A stretch of 64,000 nucleotides of DNA, from assembly GCA_963457665.1 (NCBI GenBank), contig OY735212.1, positions 6,088,737 to 6,152,736 on the forward strand, in the 5' to 3' direction. A program made the position numbers and the translations under genes. Positions 26,730 to 41,600 of the stretch are shown here, one piece after another. Every line of letters begins with the position of its first letter. The first letter of the stretch is position 1. Below the pieces are notes generated by a model. The model saw nothing but the letters and a program-made list of their open reading frames with translations, was not told the DNA's origin and ran no database searches. The stretch is from Thysanoteuthis rhombus (Eukaryota; Mollusca; Cephalopoda; Oegopsida; Thysanoteuthidae).

Positions 26730-26814
26730 TTAGCATTCTTGGTACTCCCAAAGATCTTTCTCATAGCCTTCATGCACATGGTCTAAAAGTACTTTGCGTC
26801 GACTCTCACAATAC
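26730..26814 (-). CDS. ARIH1: ARIH1 terminal coding exon with stop
   Basis: Acceptor TTCCAG. After completing Arg it encodes [20 protein letters not shown] and LWEYQEC, then TAA (26732-26730). The human tail is [27 protein letters not shown], so only the last residues differ, ending here in a Cys. Confidence 0.96.
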
Positions 26815-29800
26815 CTGGAAAATGAAACATATGTTAAGACCACATAAGTATTTTGCAAACACATTCTGAACCAAATTCACTCCCAAACAGGAAAAAAACC
26901 TACCATATTTCATTACTTTGAGTTTAAGCAACACATTTACAAACAATGTCTAATTAATGGAATAAAATTTCACTTGCTTTCTAAATATTTATGCACCAGT
27001 GGATAATCAAGTGAATGTCAACAAACCTTTTCAAATTAGTCATGTAAAGTGATTCCAATCATGTGAAGCTTCTACAGTTTAAATTTCATTTTTTTAAAGG
27101 AACATTAATTTAATAAGTACATATAATTGTTTTGAATAGAAATGCTCTTTATGTATTCTCAGAATGAAAGTATAAGATAAGGCATAATTAAAACTTGATC
27201 AATATGCTAGATGCTAATGGATTATAATTTATCACTAATAGCTGTTAGATTAATACTAGATTATCCTTACTGTCAAAGACTTTCTGGAATAGGTAAATAA
27301 TTTTACTATTGCTTTGTACTTTATATTGCACAGCACTTTCTTATTTATGTTAAATATTCCCCAAAATATCCAAGTAAACTAAAAGGTTCAATTAAGTGAA
27401 GTAACAAGAGATAGGCGCATTACAAATCGTCACATTGGTTCTTTTTTTTGTGTGTGTATATATATATATATATTCAAAAGTGTTACAAAATGCCAATTTA
27501 TCCAAGAGAGATAACTCCAAATGCATTGTTTTTAATACCTTGTCACCAACATGTAAAGAATGAAAAGGCACTTCAGTCAAATACTTTTTCATCTTATCAT
27601 TAACATGTGGATTATTTAGCTAAAGCAGATTTAATTTCCACAAATATCACAAAGCACATTAAGTCTATTAATGTAATAATAATCAGGAAATTACTTTAAA
27701 AAAAACAAAACATTTCATTAGACTATCTCAACAGTTCCTCAGCATTGGATATGTATACCATTATTCAGACTGGGACAAAAATGAACATGGTAGTAAAAGT
27801 ATCAGTGTATATTTCGAATGGAAAATACCCTACCTCCAGTAGGTACTTTTTTTTTATATACCAATTTAGAAACTATTACAAAAAATAAATACTTTGTCAT
27901 GGGCATTATACACTCAGTATCAATATTCATTAACAAGTTTTTTTTGGTTTTTTTTTCTATGAATACAAAATTGAGAAACCTCAAATCAATTCAGATTTTT
28001 CAACTTGAATCAACTTTCATAGTAACAATGTGAAGATTTGAAACTTTTCCTTTTCAAATCAAAATTTCAATTCATTATTAACTTGTTTAAACAAACACAC
28101 GATAATGTCTCAACAGGTGTGGAACCCAAACTTCTATTTACTTACCTATATTTGTCTTGCACCTTCTGTTTAATATCTGCTAGCATGTCTGAAGTGATTT
28201 CTCTTTCAAGATATTCAGATAACTGTTCTGTGGCAATCTCCAAATCCTTTTGGTTTTCCTTCAAGTACAAAAATCAAATGTATTTACATGTTTATAAAGT
28301 AAAAATGAGAAAATATTATAATCAATACAATTGTTATAGTTTATCAGTGGGCAGAATTATTATTTCAAGTTGTAACAAGTTTCTTCTGACACATTGTAAC
28401 ATCATCATGGCTAGTTTTATACCGAAAGAAAGTCGAAGGAAATTTGTGTTCCCTTCTGGAGACAAATGAAAAAAATAAAAACTCAACTTACTTCAAATAT
28501 AATGGACTGATTATTCTTCTTTAAATAAAATGCAAATACATATGTGTACATAAGTGTCTGACGGCATTGACAAAGTACATCAACTGCTTTCTTAAGAAAC
28601 TGGACTTCAATCCATGACATGTTGTGCTGTTGCATCTCTTCCATCTTCACCTTAACCAAGGCATAGAGCTTGAGGAAAGAAAATAAAACATATACATATA
28701 TATATAAATACACACATAGGTAAATTTCTTATTCACACAAAATGCATTCAGAGAGAATGGACAATCTGGGAGCTTCGTCTTGGTCTAATCTAGGGACAAT
28801 TACAGGTGAAGCTCCTACTTTGGAGTAGGATCACTCCAATCAAGAATGGATGAAGTAGGAGCATCATCTGTTTATATGTATGTCAATGCCATAAGAGTAT
28901 AACAGGTTGAAGAGCAAAGAAATCAAGTATAAACTTCAGGTACTGAAGATGAAAAATAGAAGCAAGAAAAGCAGAATAACTCACTTTGTGTTCAAATTTT
29001 AAACTCTGCATATGATTCATATATCGGTTGCAATAAAACAGGTAACGTTGTAATGCTGCCCGTGATTTCTAAAATCAAAAAAGAAAAAAAAATCATGAAG
29101 AGGTTTGTAAAGGATTAAATCAAGAATAGAAATTCTCATTGTATTACAAAAAAGTACAGGTAGTGGTTAGAATAAAAATGGTTATCAAAGGGATATATCA
29201 TCTATCTAAAGTAACATCTCTTTACATAAGCTTACTTTCGAATATTATTCATCTTCTGAAACACTTGAGACTTGAGTATAAAGATAAGAAAATAATCTCA
29301 AATCCACACTGCATAAGTGAATAGTCAGCTATTTTAGGAATTAAGGTATGTTTGATTAACACAAGATTTGTCATATAAGCAAAATTGATCAGTTTTTCTG
29401 AAGTAAACAGATACATGTCAAATTGCAGAGTATATTCCAATATCTTGATTGTTATTGCTTCTATTCTAACTAAACTCAGACTGGGTATCCTTCAGCAGTG
29501 AGTAAATTAATTAATAGAGAAAATCAGAACAAAAAATTAGTTCCAGGTGAGAATCAAACTCACAAACTTCAATACCAGAGAGTGGCTCACTTAATGCTTA
29601 ATCTCTTCATTCTGAAGGGAACCCAGCCTAAGTTTAGTAGCAATAAAAAGCAACAACAATTGAGATGAAGGTAAAAAAAGTAGCAAAAATTGATAATGAT
29701 AAAAATGAAATTTGATTCAAACAAGTTAAAGATTTTCAATTTTCTTGCTGGTATAGTGGAAGCCAGGGTTAGTTGGCCCCTTTTTGCCCATAAAGCAGTG

Positions 29801-32800
29801 TGAAGAATATTTTGTTAAGAGTTAGACGAGCCATTCATGGCTTAAACTGAGTATCAATATCTTAAATTTGTCAGTTGTCAATATCCTAAACTTGTGATTT
29901 CAATAAATGGCATAACTACTGTAACATAACTCACAGTTTGGCTCATGGCTAAATTGGTGACACTTGGACTAATTTGCTCCATGTCGAAGTATGGGGGAAA
30001 ACTATCCCCTCATTTTCAATAAGCAGAAAACAAATCACAATAATACTGAGCCGTTACCATCATTAACCAGATGGAGCAAAAGCATCATTCCTCAATGATA
30101 TGTTTGATATACATGTATTGCTCACAGCTGTGCATATCTGGTTGATACCATTCACTAGCTCTGAGACCTGATCTGAAGAAATCTTCAACAAGTTCATTTC
30201 TAATGATCAAAATCAGGTTTATAGCACTCACCTTACCAGTCTGCAACATGTACACGCAAAGTTTCTCGGGTAAGAAGGCAGGCAATCATGTGATTTAGCC
30301 ATACGACCAAAATGACTGAAAACCGCTTAGGCTACGAATGAAAGCCTGCAGTCCGACTTAGTACTGGTCTCCCATGTACATTGGGATACATATATTCTGA
30401 CCAAGTAGCAAATGAAGGGTTTTTTTGGTGTCCATTAATTTGAAGCAAACTCCACAATAAGGAGCAACTTCGTGTGACACATAACATTTTTCCAGATTTT
30501 TGTTCAATATACAGTGATTTGAAAAATGAAAATAAAAAATTTCTACTTTATGATTCAAGATATTCAGAATTTTCATACATCATATATAATGAAACATTCT
30601 GCAATTAATCAGGAAGCTAAATTGAAGTCTCCAAAGAAGAATTATTAGTGTCATAAACTTCTATTGCTCTCCACATTACAGAGTGAATCAACATCTTTCA
30701 ATTCTCAGCCATAATGACAATATTATTGCCAAAAATATGGTAAATAATTTTTTTCCATTCACCAAGTCACTTCAACATCAATATTCAATTCAATCTCAAT
30801 GAATGTTCAACATCTACAGACTTCTACCAAACTTCAACAAACGTTGAATTTCCAACCGTGAAATTTTGCCGATTTAAAAAGGACGCTTATCATGCAACAC
30901 TGTTTACACTTCTTTCCAGAGTTAATCGAACTTTTGTATTCAATTTTTTCTTTGGAAATAAACTTTTAAAAAAATATGTGAACCATAACAGTATGAATTG
31001 TAAAATATTTATTTATAAAATCTTAAAAACATTTGCAAACAATAACAAAATGAAATGAACGATATAAAATGTAACATTATAATATATTTCTTAAATTATT
31101 TATACAAGATCATATTTATGGATTTATTCATTACCAAGATGTAATGATTTGAAAGATTATTTCAATTAAATTTTTTTATGAACCCAATTAACAGAGATCA
31201 TACATAAAATTGAGGGTAAGTGGTCTTGCCTGAAAAGTAAAATAAAATGATTGTTTGGTTTTCAGGAACTTGCTTCAGTCATCTCATTACAGAATTTTTA
31301 TGGCATGAAAAAATGAAAAGACATCCACCCAAGATGATTGGATGGAAATTGTAAATTTTCTGAACTTATTTTGACAATAAAGTCACATTTTCTAGATAAA
31401 TTATAATATTGTGTAAATAAGAAAAATTAAATAAATTAAATCTTTCATATCAATTTTATGTTATCTTTTAAATGCTATAATTTACATGGTTATCCATTTA
31501 ACATTGTTATTGTTAACAAATGTTTTCAAAATCTTGTAAAATAAATAAAGAAATATATTATGATCTTATAATTCATATGGGGCACATTTTAAAAAATTTA
31601 TTTCATAAAAAAAAATTGAATATCGAAAGCTCCTTTGACATGAACCATACACAGTAATGCATGAAAAACGTCCTTTCCAAAATCAGCAGAATTTCATGGT
31701 CGGAAATTCGATGTTTGCCCAAGTTTCATCTTGCTACTCCTCAGATTGTTTTCAATTTCAGTTTTCCTATTTCACTAACAAACTTTCTAGTTCTTATAGA
31801 ATCTCAAATATTCATACTCAAATCATTTAACCAAATCACAAGTTAATTTCTTCATCAGCCTAGAAAGTTACTCAGGCCTTGAGCGCATATAGGTGCACTT
31901 CAAATTTTCTGCTAATAGTAAACTACAGAGCTTACTTCTGCCACCCAAGACTTTACTAACTCAGACTCTTCAGACAGTGATCTATTATATAAAACAAAGA
32001 GTAACTTAAAAGATCAAAAGTGCAGACATGAATGATTGGAGTTGTCAGTTTCATATGGAAATGGGTGTTACAGATCCAGTAGGACAAAAAAAAAAGAAAA
32101 AAAAAAAAAAAAAAAGGAAAGTGATTTTTTTTTTCCAAATTGAAAATTAAACCACATAGTGGCCATTTTGGATACATAATGATATCACATGACCATTATG
32201 TATAATTTTACCATAGATGAAATCCTAATAGCCTTCAAAATGATACACAACTTCCTACGATTTCTTAGAAAATGAGAAAACTTAAATCCATTTTCTTCTT
32301 GCCACCCTTGCTTTGTAATTTTTTATGAAAAAATAGAAAAAAAAAAATTTGGCCTTAATGAATTGCCATATTGGATCTTCAAATAAAATGGAGATTCTAA
32401 ATTTTTTGAAGATGCATTCCACGGCAGCCATTATTCACAGCACATTTCCAAATAGTCATATGAATATCATTATTCTAAATGTATGTAGTAATAAGGATTT
32501 CATTAACATTTATACAGTTTCTTCATAAGAAAGTTGGAGTAAGCCGAAAGGATTTTTAGAACTAAAAAATTGTCAAGTGTAAATAGAACCTAACATGAAA
32601 CAAATGATGAAAATCATATATTTCTTATGTAAGAAGAAAAAGACTGACACAACCATTCCAAAAAAGGTTGGAAGAAAATTTAGGAAATTAAAATGAGCTT
32701 AGTAGGCACTTAGCATGACTTATGCAACTAAAAGCTATATAACATCAGATACAACCAGAAAAGAAAATTTATAATCGTGTGTGTGTGTGCATATTTCACC

Positions 32801-33306
32801 TCCTGAGCATCCCTAGCTTTCTTTGCCTCTTCTTCATCAAATCTGTTACAGTTGTACCTGGAATAAAGAAAAGTAACAAATTCATAAAATATATTTGAAT
32901 AATCAAGTCATTTATCATATACTTATAAAAGGTAAGCAAAAGTCTTTTATTTTAAAGGATTATAAAGTATATTAATGTATAACATGCTTCTATCATGGGA
33001 GCACAAATAAACCAAACTTTATATACAAGTAACATTAAAGATGTGTAGGGATAAAAAAAAAACAACAAAAAACAAAACAAAAAACAAAAAAAAAAAACAA
33101 ATACAACATTGGTTCAACTTACCAGGAAGAACCATGAGGCTCCCACGGACCTAGACACACCCAGCAGAAATCTGCTTTGCAATTCTGATTTTTGCATACC
33201 ATGTGATTACAGCCCCCATCTTTTTCTATAGTCACATGGCATTTGGGACATTCCTGAAAGGGAAATTCATAATATTACAAACTTTCATACAAAAAAAATG
33301 TGTGTT

Positions 33307-33337
<31 letters not shown>

Positions 33338-36300
33338 AAATATATATTCTGGAAAGCTTTAAATTTTCAAATACTAAACACATTAAAAAACTTTTGTGTC
33401 ACTTCTGTAATTTTCTTCAGTGTATATGTTTTACACAGACTGATACTATGATACTATTTGTAAATTTTTTCTTTTTGGGATCATCAGTTGTTTACCATGT
33501 AGAGAAATTAACATTGTAGAAAGGGACAGTAAAATCAACGGCAACATACTTTTTCTTCCCACAAATTTTCAGAAAACAATATATTATTCAGCTTCAATTC
33601 GTAAAATAATTAAAATCTCCTAATTGGTAGATATTCTCCATGTGTTGGCGATCTGAAAACGTAATTCAACTGCTAGTTGTTTTTCCAAATAGGACCAAGG
33701 GAGATAACTTACCTTAGTATTAGCAGCAATCCAGTTAGAAGTCTCACTATCGTCATCACATTTTTTAATCCACTTCCTCAACCATTTGCACTTAACAGGA
33801 TCATGCCAATTCTCTCCGCAATTGAAGCTAAACAAATTTTTAAAAAAACACAAAAAATATCACAAATCTTGGTAATTTTCAACAATCAAGTAGATAGTAA
33901 CAAATATTGAAAGAAATAATTCAGTATACCAAATACAAATATTTTGTTTGGACAGAAGGACAAAAATGCATGTTAAACTGGATCAGTGAAATTGCTCAAT
34001 TACCAATTTTTTTTCTCATCATTACAAAAAAATTGACAAATATATAGTTTTGATTTGACCCAATATTCATTTGATCAAACAAGGATATAAAACTTTTTTT
34101 TTTATGATCAAAAAGTTCATGTAATCAAAGTGAAATCAATTTTTTTTGTAAAATTCTTTGAAACTTTATCAATCAAGCAATTAATTGCATACCATGTGAT
34201 TACAGACCCAAACTTTTTCTCTTGTCACATGACATTTGGTACAGTTTTTTTTTTTATAGAAAACAAATTGTTGCAATTACTAAAACATTTTCCTGAAAAA
34301 TACATAGAACCATAACTTTTCCAACTGCACCTTTTTTTGCCATGAGTTTTTTTCTATTAACTATTCAAGATATAAAAATAACTTTTCAAGCATCTAACTT
34401 ACTTATTACTAATTATAAATAAGACAAGAATTCATCCAAAAATTCTAATATTGACTATTCACAGCGTGGAAGTGCATGTCAAATTGATCAACCATGTTGT
34501 AGCCTTTCTAATTTCAATATGAAGTAATTTATACAATTATGCAAACCAATCTTCAATTTATAGTAAAATCATGTACAATTTACAGATATTTGAAATTTAA
34601 GGAAGATTAAGAATTGAAAAGAATTTCCTGGAAAAAAAAATATCTTGAAAGATTTAAATACAAGAAGTTTTTAGATATTGAAAAACACTTCACTTCTTCA
34701 TTTGCCTGCCTTAGCATTTGTACCTGTTGATACAGTTGTAACTGCATTTGAATTATTATCACTGATCATAATAAATTACTTTCAAAATACATAGATCAGG
34801 CATCCTGATGGGAGACATTGTTGCCAACCTGAAATTTGTGCACACAGCAGTTGAGGATTGTTTACCAAAAATATACAATTTAATCAAAGGAAGCACAGAC
34901 GATTTGAAAAGTAAGTTTATAGTCTGAAGAAAGAACAAAACTATGAGGTATGCATCGATCAATACTGGACTGGAAGGACATTGCATCCTCAGGAATTATA
35001 CGATTCTGCTGAATGCATCAAAAGAATTGTTATTACATTCTTTAAAAAATATGGAATATTTGCGCAATATCTCTTTTCAACATTGGATAACTTATTCCCT
35101 GATACTTACCATCAAAGTAAATAAAATTGTTTGAGGAACTTATTTTTTTAAACCATTATTTAGCATTGATGCCAACAGACTTTTTTATATGATTATTAAT
35201 CAACCTTGCATTTTAGGTTTTATGCTACCTAGTTAAATATACTTCTGTACTATTTATAGTTTAATTTCATTTTTACCTTCTTGGTAAATTGTTATTGGTG
35301 AATCTTACAGATTCTATAATGCATAACCAGAATGACAGCTTCAGTTTTTATTCTGAATTTATGAGTTTACTAAACTCTCTCAGAGTGGCATCTATTGTTG
35401 ACATTAACTCTTATTATACATCAAATGTAGATAGTCTAATTCTGTAGAGGTTTTTTTTTGTTTTTTTTTTTTACAGAAAACCCAGATTGTAGTGGGTACT
35501 GTAGACGTTTTTCTCAAAAATACACATACAGGTAATAAAAGTTATGGTTCTATTTCATAGTGAAATAGTCAGAATCTTAGAATATTTAGTACTTTGAAAA
35601 GTAATAAATATAGACTTACCAGAATGTATGTCCACAAAGACATGTCACTGGTTTAGTATCATAATGTGCTACTTTTACTGCGTGACCACAATCTGGGGCA
35701 GGACACCATCGAAGAAGCCGATTGCACTGATTGCAGGATAAAGGAAAAGGAAAAAAAAATTCATTATTAATAAAACTTTGAATTTAATTTTAATTATTTG
35801 AAATTTAGCCATGATTTAATTATATTAAGAAATACCTCAGTGCAATTATGGGAATTCTGCTGAAACCTCAAGCCAAAATATATAATGACTCAAAATTTGT
35901 TCATGAAGTATCAAGAGACATAAAATATACATGCGTAATTATAAGCATTAGACAAAAAAAAATAGTTATAGTTCTTATATTCTGTTAATAACAGATGAAA
36001 AATTCTTGAGTAAAACATTAGTTATGATTTTCAGCAGATGAAGGAACATAAAAACTAATATCAGTAAATATATATAGCTTCTCCATATAACTTACCAAAT
36101 GTTGTATGGCACTGGGAGAAAGAACTTTCCCTGAGTGATGTAAATTAATAGATTTCTTGAATCAAACAATACCAATATACACATTCATTTCATTATCAAC
36201 CTATTTGTATACAAAACATTGAGTCACATAGATGACAGGCACCCCAGAATTGACCAAATTTCAACATCGCCATTGTATGTCAGCTGTCTTACAAATAAAC

Positions 36301-38595
36301 ACGATTATTTGCTTTATCAAATTTTGCCTTATTTTCAATATTGGATGAAGACTTGTAACAATATTTTTATAATTCATTCCGTTTTTACCTTCATCCTGAT
36401 TTATAGCCGCTTTTTATCAGAACATTGACCGACCATAATTCTAAGGCAACCAGTATTCATATCCAACCATGCTCTTTACTCGCTACCATAAAAATTAAGA
36501 TGTAGGTGAAAACTAGTCGATTTAATGAAAATACAATTTGGTTTTACAAAGATTTATCACAATAAAATAAAATGCAATGCATATTTCACCACACTGATTT
36601 AAAATATTTAATTTGGATTTTTTTTTTTTAATAACTTTGTTTAATCAAAGTTTCCAAAATACCACCCAAGCTGTATCATTTTACTTAAAAAATCTTATGA
36701 AAATAATATACTTGAATACATTGTTTTTTCAATATTCAACACAAAGGCTTTTGTTCAAATATTTTCAAAAAAATAATCAACTTTTTATAATTTTTCCATA
36801 CTTCTAAATTACCTTTTAATACATTGTTCTATAAACTGTACAATGTTTGACACTGGTTCTCATATCTTATAAATTTGAAAAACACTACTTGATGGATATT
36901 TCATTTTCTTATGCACTTTGGAGAGAAAATATTCAGGGAAAAGTTTCTTTCAAACAAATATTTTCACCAGAAAAAAAATAAAAAAATGAAATAAACAGAT
37001 AAATGAATCATACAAAAAAGTATTAATTAAATTTTTCTAAATGATTTTATCTCTACCCAGGAATTAAAGTTATGCTGATACCTACATAATTTGTTAGTTG
37101 AAAAAAATTCTTGTAAAACCATTAAAAAGTATTTTTTCTGAGGCTAAGTAACTTGAAGTATTATCGATCCAATTTAAGTTTGTAAAACAATCGTCATTAG
37201 GTAAAATATGTAATAACTTTGTGTTTTACTTCATTGTTATAAAACTTGATAAACCAAAATCTTAATTTTGACAAGCTTTTACGTTCGTCTTAATTTTAAT
37301 GGCAAAGAGTACAATCAGAATTAAATACTGGTTACCTTAGAATTACTGTTAGAGTCAAAATTGTGATGAATGCAAGTAAAAATTAAGGGGGTGAAAACTA
37401 GTCAAAATTAATAAAAATATTGTTTCAACACTTCATCCAACAGGAAAAAAAAAAAAAAAAAATTCAAATGCAATTGGTTTATATTTGTTAGACTTGACAC
37501 ACAATATAACATCATCCAATGAAGAAAAATGCATCCATTTCAGTCAATTCTATATGGTCTAAAAATCAAAGTCAAATTAGATATACATACCTCTACAAAG
37601 CTATTTGTGATTATTTGCTGATATTTTAATCTCACTTTAGCATCAGTTACTAGTAACCTGGAACAAAGCAAATGAAATTCATTCTGGTGGGTTTTCCTCA
37701 TAAAAGCTAGATACCTTTTTAAGATAAGAATATATCTGCATCTAATATTTACCATACATGCAGGCATATAAGTCAACCCCAAAACTAAAGTGTTTAATAT
37801 TCTCAATATAACTTTACATAAAGGCAGCATTTTCATCATAATGTCATGTTCAAATGGCCTCTGAACAGACTGATATGGTTAATTGAGGAAAAGACTTGAT
37901 GCTCAAAAAGTTGACTAATACACAGGTATATGTGGTAGTTTATGGAAATCAAAGTAACAATAAGATTAACTGTAAATGAAATTTACTCATAATTGACACT
38001 TTTTTTTTTAGCTAGACAAACTAGTATGAACAGAAGTTGGCACAATTACGTTTTCAGGGACCTATTTGATTCTGCCAAATGATTTACATTCCAGGCAACA
38101 CTGGTTGCAACATAATTTTCAAAGATTTAAAAAATGTGTTACGCGTTGTCATCTTAATGGTATGATTTAATCAAAACAATAAAAATGGTCAATAGATTCT
38201 TTGTAAGTTTTTTTTCTTTTTAAAAAGAAAATAAATTCAAGCAAAACACTAACAAGACATACCTGTATTTAAAAGATGTGTAATTGTTAGATTGCCATTG
38301 TGTCTTTTCTATTTTTACACAAATTAAATACATAAATGGATAAAGAAATAAACAGATTTATTTACTATTGTTTAAAAAGAAGAAATCTGAACAAAGAATC
38401 CATCAAGACTATTTTTATTGTTTCGATTAAATCGTACCATTAACATTACACTGTGTGTCACAACATACGTGTCATCAGCGCACATAGGGCTCACAATTAC
38501 AGGTAGTTCAAGTAACCTGAACCAAATTCACTCACATCCAAAAATATATGCAAAATAAACAATCCTTGAGTATTACCTCGCCCAGTTAATTTTTG

Positions 38596-38679
<84 letters not shown>

Positions 38680-41600
38680 ATATACACACACACACATTCA
38701 TGCAAGTTATTGTATCATTTGTGATCCTGACGTCCCAAAGTTTTTCAAAATGATAAAACTACAGAATTAAGGTATTACCAATTTGTAGATCATTGTGATG
38801 ATAAAAGCTATTTGGTAAATTACTGACTTGTCACAAAGTATTGACTATGGTCACTGAATCTAAATACTATTTGCTCAAGTCTAGGAAAAAAAGTTCTTGC
38901 AATGATTATTCATCCATTAATGGTGATAATGCCTTAGTCTGTTTCTGACAATCAATAAAATAGCTTCAGGGAAAAAAAAAAAAAAAAAGAAAAAAAAAAA
39001 AAGAAGGTTTATTTTGATTTTTTTTAATTTACGAAGGGGTAGTATTTTACTGATATATAAGGCAATTCTGAAACTGAAGTACGTAAAGTTTGTTTCAGTT
39101 GAATTCGTACAGCAACCAGAAAGCTCATTCATTAAAAAAAAATTGTAACTCCAAAAGGCATCGCAACACCAATATTTTGTCAGATCATCTTCAGATATAT
39201 AAAAATATATGGTAAAGAAATATGATTAACAGTCCACATGGTCAAATGACAATTGGAAGTTGGACCAGAAGGCTTGTTCAGGGCTGTAGTTTCAAAACTA
39301 TTAGAGATACAAGCAAATATTTGGGATTTCTCAAAAACTTTGGGATAGGAGCAATTTTGATTTTTTTTTTTCAGGATAATCTGAGAGAATGACATAAGGC
39401 CCTCTCGGTGATTTGATATAGATTGACCCTATTTCAAGTTCTTTGGCTTAAATAATAATAGAATAGAAATTTTGTTTTATTTGTACTTATGTAAGAGCAG
39501 ATGTACAAATTGCTTCAGAAGTTGCTAGCCTAAACTTTCAACATATAAATCAAGATATCAAAAATATATAAATACTTACATGACAGTGGCATCGTCCACA
39601 AGAATATCACAACCATGAGCGGCACAGGAGATAGTTTGTCCCATTCCCTCATCCATCACTTTCGTTGTTAGATATTCCATCCAACATTGACTACAGAAAC
39701 GATGCCCACATTCCAAACCAGTCATATCCTTTAAAAGAAAACATCAGAGGAACAAAAATTAATATTAACCTCAAAAGACCAAAAAAGATAACAAATGATA
39801 TATGCAAGTTAATTTCAAATTTAGAGTAACTATTGCAATGCCCAATCCAAAGTTGCATGTATCTTTCCTTTGTAACAAGAAATTGAAACGATGGTTATAA
39901 TTACTTCTTACAGTTCTCTCTCGTTGTTTTCCTTAATGCAGTGTAACAGGAAAAAAAAGAAAAAAAAAAAAGCAGAAAAAATTCTGAATAAACTCACGTT
40001 TTTCGCTTGAATTGAATATTAAAACAGATGATAAACGATGTAAAATGTATTCTAAAGAGTGAACAACAAGGGAGATAATTCATAAAAACAATGAAAGCTC
40101 TATCTCCAACTTTTCAAAATTTATCTTTATTAGATTTCTCAAAAACTGCAGATACAAAAACTTCAAACTCAACACTGCACTACTGCTGACTGATATATCA
40201 GGCAAATGTTAACTTTGAACAATGGCAAATTATTGGTAAATAATTTCAAACAATACTATTCTAGTTTGAGTAAAGAAAATTGAAAATGGATGCAAGCATT
40301 TGTATTGTAAAATATGTTTAAATTGCATAAAAAGGTAGCCAGATGAGGAAAATATAGTGGTTGTGGAGAGCAGGGGACATGGAGTCAAGCTAATTTGTGT
40401 CAAAGGCAAGATAATGTTTACTCTTCACTACCAACAGCAATAAGTGACAATGTTGAAATTTTGATAGATTAATTAATTAGAATCACAGATCCTGATAAAG
40501 TGTTTGATCATAACTGGATCTAATATATTAAGCTAAATATTCTTTTTTAAATCTACAGTAAAATATTTTCATCATTGCAGCTATCACAAGCAAAAATGTA
40601 AAACTTATTTAAAATTCATCCAATCAGCTAAAATACCTGTAGGGTGTGATTTTGATTTAGTTCCTGCAGAGACATAAATAAGAGACCAAAACTGTTTTCA
40701 GGGTATCATAATTCTACACCTCTGGCTACAGAGCATTATCTTGACTACCTATAAGTTTACATACAGATAAACAGAATCAGACTTCTATTATATAGATGGA
40801 TAGATGCATTATTATCATGGAGAATATGAATGCAGAACTCACATTATCATTTTTCTTTATGTTCCAAGACTACTGAAAAAGCATGATCTATTATCCTTTC
40901 ACTTTTCCTCTTATGGGGCTTTAATATTGTTTGCAATGAAATTTCACTTAGCTTCCACAGATTCATTATAAATTACTCTTAAATGTGTGAAGATTAGACT
41001 AAACTTTGAAAAGGTGATCAAATAAAGTTTAATTCGATCAGTTTCCAGTCCTCTTTTCCTTTTCCATCTCTGACAATTCTGGCCGATTTTCAACTTGAAT
41101 ATAAACCAGTTTTTATTTTTGTACCAACACATATCTTAGAAGTCAAACTCAGTGAGAATTTCTAATACTTTATTTTATATAAATTTTGCAACTTTCGATA
41201 AACTTTGTTTTACTGATGTGCAACTGTTAGAAAAACGGGACAGTCATTGATATTGCTTTATTTTATGTTACAATAAGTGGAGAAAAAAAAAAAAAAAAAG
41301 AACCAACGAGAAAGAACTGAAGACTACCTACTTGAAACTTATTCTTGGTAAAAACTGGGCTGAAACACTTAAATTTAAAGCAATTTTCAAAATTGTCGAG
41401 TGAAACTTTAGGATGAAGGGAGTATTGTGACTTGGTGCTATCGGGTGTGTGAGGCTAGGTATTAGAAACTGGCTACATCATAACACTAAGAGTAGTGTGG
41501 ATCTCACAATAAAGTTAAGTCTACAATTGGTCAGTTGGAAATCTTGTAAGTGAAGGATAAAGAAAATAGAATGTAAAATTAAATAACTTATAATTTTACA

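Noticed and set aside
28038..28469. 143-codon + strand open frame
   Set aside because: It is antisense to an ARIH1 exon and its flanking introns; the real coding is on the - strand.
35440..35560. Weak similarity of this stretch to 34235-34320 beside the decayed exon copy
   Set aside because: The match is dominated by poly-T and short A-rich strings and is not convincing as a duplication.
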